In this document: positions 46,712 through 48,786 of the stretch, one piece after another
Layout of the letters: each line of letters starts with the position of its first letter
Position numbering within the stretch: position 1 is the first letter of the stretch
Assembly (NCBI GenBank): GCA_041082245.1
Contig: JBDOIE010000152.1
Span: forward strand, 1-48,786
DNA: 48,786 nt
Direction: 5' to 3'
DNA from: DAOTVY01 sp041082245
Lineage (GTDB): Bacteria > Chloroflexota > Chloroflexia > DTKN01
The notes under the pieces: model-generated
Told to the model about the DNA's origin: nothing
Database searches by the model: none
The model's input: the letters and a program-made list of their open reading frames with translations, nothing else
Program-made: the position numbers and the translations under genes

Positions 46712-48786
46712 TTATCCTGTCGGCCGCCGCAGGACGAGCGGCAGGAAGATGCGCCTCAGTGGCACGACCTCCACCAGGGTGGAGGCGCTGTCCGCTCCGC
46801 ACACGTTGGTCACGGTGACCACCACCTGGTACGTGCCCGGCAGGGTGTAGGTAAACACCGGCGTTGCGGAGTCGAGTCCCACACCGTAGCCGGGACCGCC
46901 CATGTCCCAGGTGTAGGTGAACGGCGGCGTCCCGTACACCGTCGCCACCAGGTGCACGGGCTCGCCCCATGCGACCGGGCTGTCGCTCGTCAGGAAGACG
47001 GTCGGCGTGCAGCCGAGGGTCACGGTGAACGCGTTGGCCAGGGTGGACTCCTCGCACGTGTCTCCGTTGTACAGGGTCAGGTCGTACACGCCCGGCTCCA
47101 TCCCGGCCGGGACCACGGCTTGTAGCGTCGTGGAGGAGACGAGCGTGAGGGAAAGCAGCCACGTTTCCCCGAGGCGCGCGTTCGGCAGGCCTGCAAAGCC
47201 GTTCCCCTCGATCGTCACCGGCGTCGGCTCGAAAGGCGTGCCGACGTTCGGCACGACCCGCGTGAGCGTCGCGGGAGGGTTCGGCGGGAGCGGGGCGGTG
47301 ATCTGCACATCGTCGATGTACCACCCGACGTCGCTCACGGACGAGTCGCAGCCGATCCGCCACCGGATCTGCGCCTGCTGGCCGGCAAAGGCGCTCAGGT
47401 CCACCGTCACCTCCGTCCAGGTCGTGAGGTCCCCCACCCAGGCCTGCCGGCCGCCCAAGGGGTTGGAGCAGCAGGTCGAGATCGTACCGTTGTAGCCGTT
47501 GGCGGTGATGTAAGGGCCAAGGTCCTGCCAGGAGGTGCCACCGTTCGTCGAGATCTCCAGCACCGCCCCATCATAGGCCGCGCCCTCGAACTGGTAGCGG
47601 TGCCAGAAGGTCAGGGTGCTTCCGGTTCCCAGTGCGACCGGCGTCGTGTTCCACAGCCGGCTGTCCGTGACCACCGCATCGTCGGGGACGTACCAGGCAT
47701 GCGTCGGGCTGTGCGATTGCGCGGTCGTGATCTGCCAGTGGTCGGTTCCCTGGGCCGCGCCGTGGCTCCACTGCCCTGGGCCAGACTCGATGTCGTCGAA
47801 GAAGGCGGTCGTCAGGGCCACGGTGGAAAAGCGGAACGGAGAGGCCCACGGGCCCTCGCCGCAGCCGTTCTCGGCGTTCACGCGCCACCAGTAGCAGCGC
47901 CCGCCCTCCAGCGGCGTCTCCGCGGTGTAGGAAGCATCTGTCAGCCCGGGCTCATCGATGACCGGAGCGGCAAACAGCACGCTCGGGTCCACCTGCAGGC
48001 GGTAGGACGTCGCGCCCGCGAGCGCTTCCCACTCGAAGGTCGGCTGGGGCGGCTGGTCGGGCGCGCCATCCGGCGGCGCGATCAGCGCCGGCGCCTCCGG
48101 CACGTCCGCGCGGATCCGCAGCGCGATCTCGGCATCGAGGGTATACGAAACCTGGTCCGTGGCCGTAACGATGATGGTATAGCTCCCGGCTGCCGCGTCC
48201 GGCCCCACGACCAGGCTCAGCGTCGAGGTGAAGGGCGCCTGGGCGAACGGCGGATCGAACGAGGCGTTTACCCCTGCCGGGAGCGGCCCCGTTTCCAGGT
48301 ACACGGTCCCGGAGTAGCCCAGGAGGCTCCCGATGATCGCGCTTGCGGTGACCGTCCCGGTGCTGCACACCTCCAGCTCTGTCGGGTCCACCTGGAAGGT
48401 AAAGATCGGGAGCTCCGGCTCCAGGAAGATCTTGACCGCAGGGTCCCCGAGCACGTTGTACGTCTCCCAGTAGTAGCGCGCGCTGCTCGGGTAGGCCGCT
48501 TCCACCGCCGCCAGGCCGTCATCCGTCATCCCGGCGACATCCGCGTGGGGCGTGCCAGGGGCAAAGAGGGTATCGAACATCGCGCGCTCCAGGACGTCGT
48601 CCTCATCCCAGTACGAGTAGGTGGAGGAGCCCCAGTAGACGAGCCCCCCTTTGTTCGGCTGGAGCACCCAGGTCTCGCCAAAGACCTCGGGCTGGCCAAA
48701 GTTGCCGCTCAGGCAGGCGTGGCTTGCGACGAACGGGAACATCCCGTAGTTGGTCAAGTTCTGCACGTCCGTCGGCGTAAAGTTCA
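46712..48786 (-). CDS. C25 (gingipain-like) secreted cysteine protease, 5'-truncated
   Basis: The frame is open to the right edge, so the signal peptide and most of the catalytic domain are outside. Visible at the start: LTNYGMFPFVASHACLSGNF with the C25 catalytic Cys, FGETWVLQPNKGGLVYWGSS and YWDEDDVLERAMFDTLF, closing the protease domain. Then a beta domain (about 120-220), an fn3-like domain (APPDGAPDQPPQPTFEWEAL), a MAM/immune-inhibitor-like domain (FFDDIESGPGQWSHG to VGWYIDDVQIT), an IPT/TIG domain (VVPNVGTPFEPTPVTIEGNG) and a PKD domain (YTWDMGGPGYG, PGTYQVVVTVTNVCG). It ends RRIFLPLVLRRPTG, an FLPLVL tail I associate with secreted Chloroflexota proteins. Probably an extracellular protein-degrading enzyme. 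Confidence 0.85.
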   Translation of the reverse strand, partial: NFTPTDVQNLTNYGMFPFVASHACLSGNFGQPEVFGETWVLQPNKGGLVYWGSSTYSYWDEDDVLERAMFDTLFAPGTPHADVAGMTDDGLAAVEAAYPSSARYYWETYNVLGDPAVKIFLEPELPIFTFQVDPTELEVCSTGTVTASAIIGSLLGYSGTVYLETGPLPAGVNASFDPPFAQAPFTSTLSLVVGPDAAAGSYTIIVTATDQVSYTLDAEIALRIRADVPEAPALIAPPDGAPDQPPQPTFEWEALAGATSYRLQVDPSVLFAAPVIDEPGLTDASYTAETPLEGGRCYWWRVNAENGCGEGPWASPFRFSTVALTTAFFDDIESGPGQWSHGAAQGTDHWQITTAQSHSPTHAWYVPDDAVVTDSRLWNTTPVALGTGSTLTFWHRYQFEGAAYDGAVLEISTNGGTSWQDLGPYITANGYNGTISTCCSNPLGGRQAWVGDLTTWTEVTVDLSAFAGQQAQIRWRIGCDSSVSDVGWYIDDVQITAPLPPNPPATLTRVVPNVGTPFEPTPVTIEGNGFAGLPNARLGETWLLSLTLVSSTTLQAVVPAGMEPGVYDLTLYNGDTCEESTLANAFTVTLGCTPTVFLTSDSPVAWGEPVHLVATVYGTPPFTYTWDMGGPGYGVGLDSATPVFTYTLPGTYQVVVTVTNVCGADSASTLVEVVPLRRIFLPLVLRRPTG

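Overview
The window is high-GC bacterial DNA and most likely comes from a (probably thermophilic) Chloroflexota genome, Anaerolineae-like. Support: the secreted protease at the right edge ends in the FLPLVLR-type tail that I associate with secreted Chloroflexota proteins; SbsA-Ig/alpha-2-macroglobulin, multi-GAF kinase and C25-protease genes occur together; GTG and TTG starts are frequent; genes lie in tightly overlapping same-strand runs; promoters are near-consensus with mostly 17-bp spacers. Genus-level assignment is not possible from sequence reading alone.

Layout. 1-1003 (-): queuosine-precursor transporter (YhhQ type) followed by the start of an ECF transporter T component. 1249-5568 (+): a lipoprotein glycosidase-like protein with four small beta-sandwich domains, a secreted protein with a dead PGRP/amidase-like module plus WYLAEG-type repeats, and a 39-residue membrane microprotein. 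5565-6891 (-): CDP-alcohol phosphatidyltransferase plus HAD-IB phosphatase, plausibly phosphatidylglycerol synthesis. 7604-16659 (-): pbpC, a 1995-residue alpha-2-macroglobulin lipoprotein and a THEP1-type NTPase. 17239-22438 (+): foldase lipoprotein, REC/MshEN-like protein, YabN-MazG fusion, rhamnosyltransferase-like GT2 and WcaJ-type priming transferase. 22441-27540 (-): histidine kinase with an N-terminal membrane module, six GAF domains and a PAS domain. 27666-32544 (-): pyrF, DUF951 protein, MFS transporter, PurD-like ATP-grasp protein and GT4 glycosyltransferase, translationally coupled. 33381-37045 (+): hyuA-hyuB. 37253-39466: tRNA-Asn, a wrecked GmrSD-type (DUF262/DUF1524) restriction gene and gene-free DNA of visibly lower GC. 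39514-43383 (-): an unusual six-gene cluster. 43834-46584 (-): cstA and a CPBP protease. 46712 to the edge (-): 5'-truncated C25 gingipain-like protease.

The most promising undescribed system is the 39514-43383 cluster: two paralogous small membrane proteins sharing a GD-x-LGVP-x-LPPYY core, two paralogous ArsA/Get3-type ATPases with complementary loss of catalytic switch residues, a TPR membrane protein and a four-cysteine DUF2148 protein. The pattern suggests an obligate ATPase heterodimer serving a paired small-membrane-protein receptor or substrate; this is inference.

Non-coding structure is also rich. A ~230-bp dispersed repeat occurs twice, each copy starting about 10 bp upstream of the -35 box of a minus-strand promoter inside a divergent intergenic region. 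A second ~100-bp repeat occurs twice. A 52-bp REP-like palindrome, an 8-bp x 6 tandem repeat and an unusually stable hairpin touching a start region are also present.
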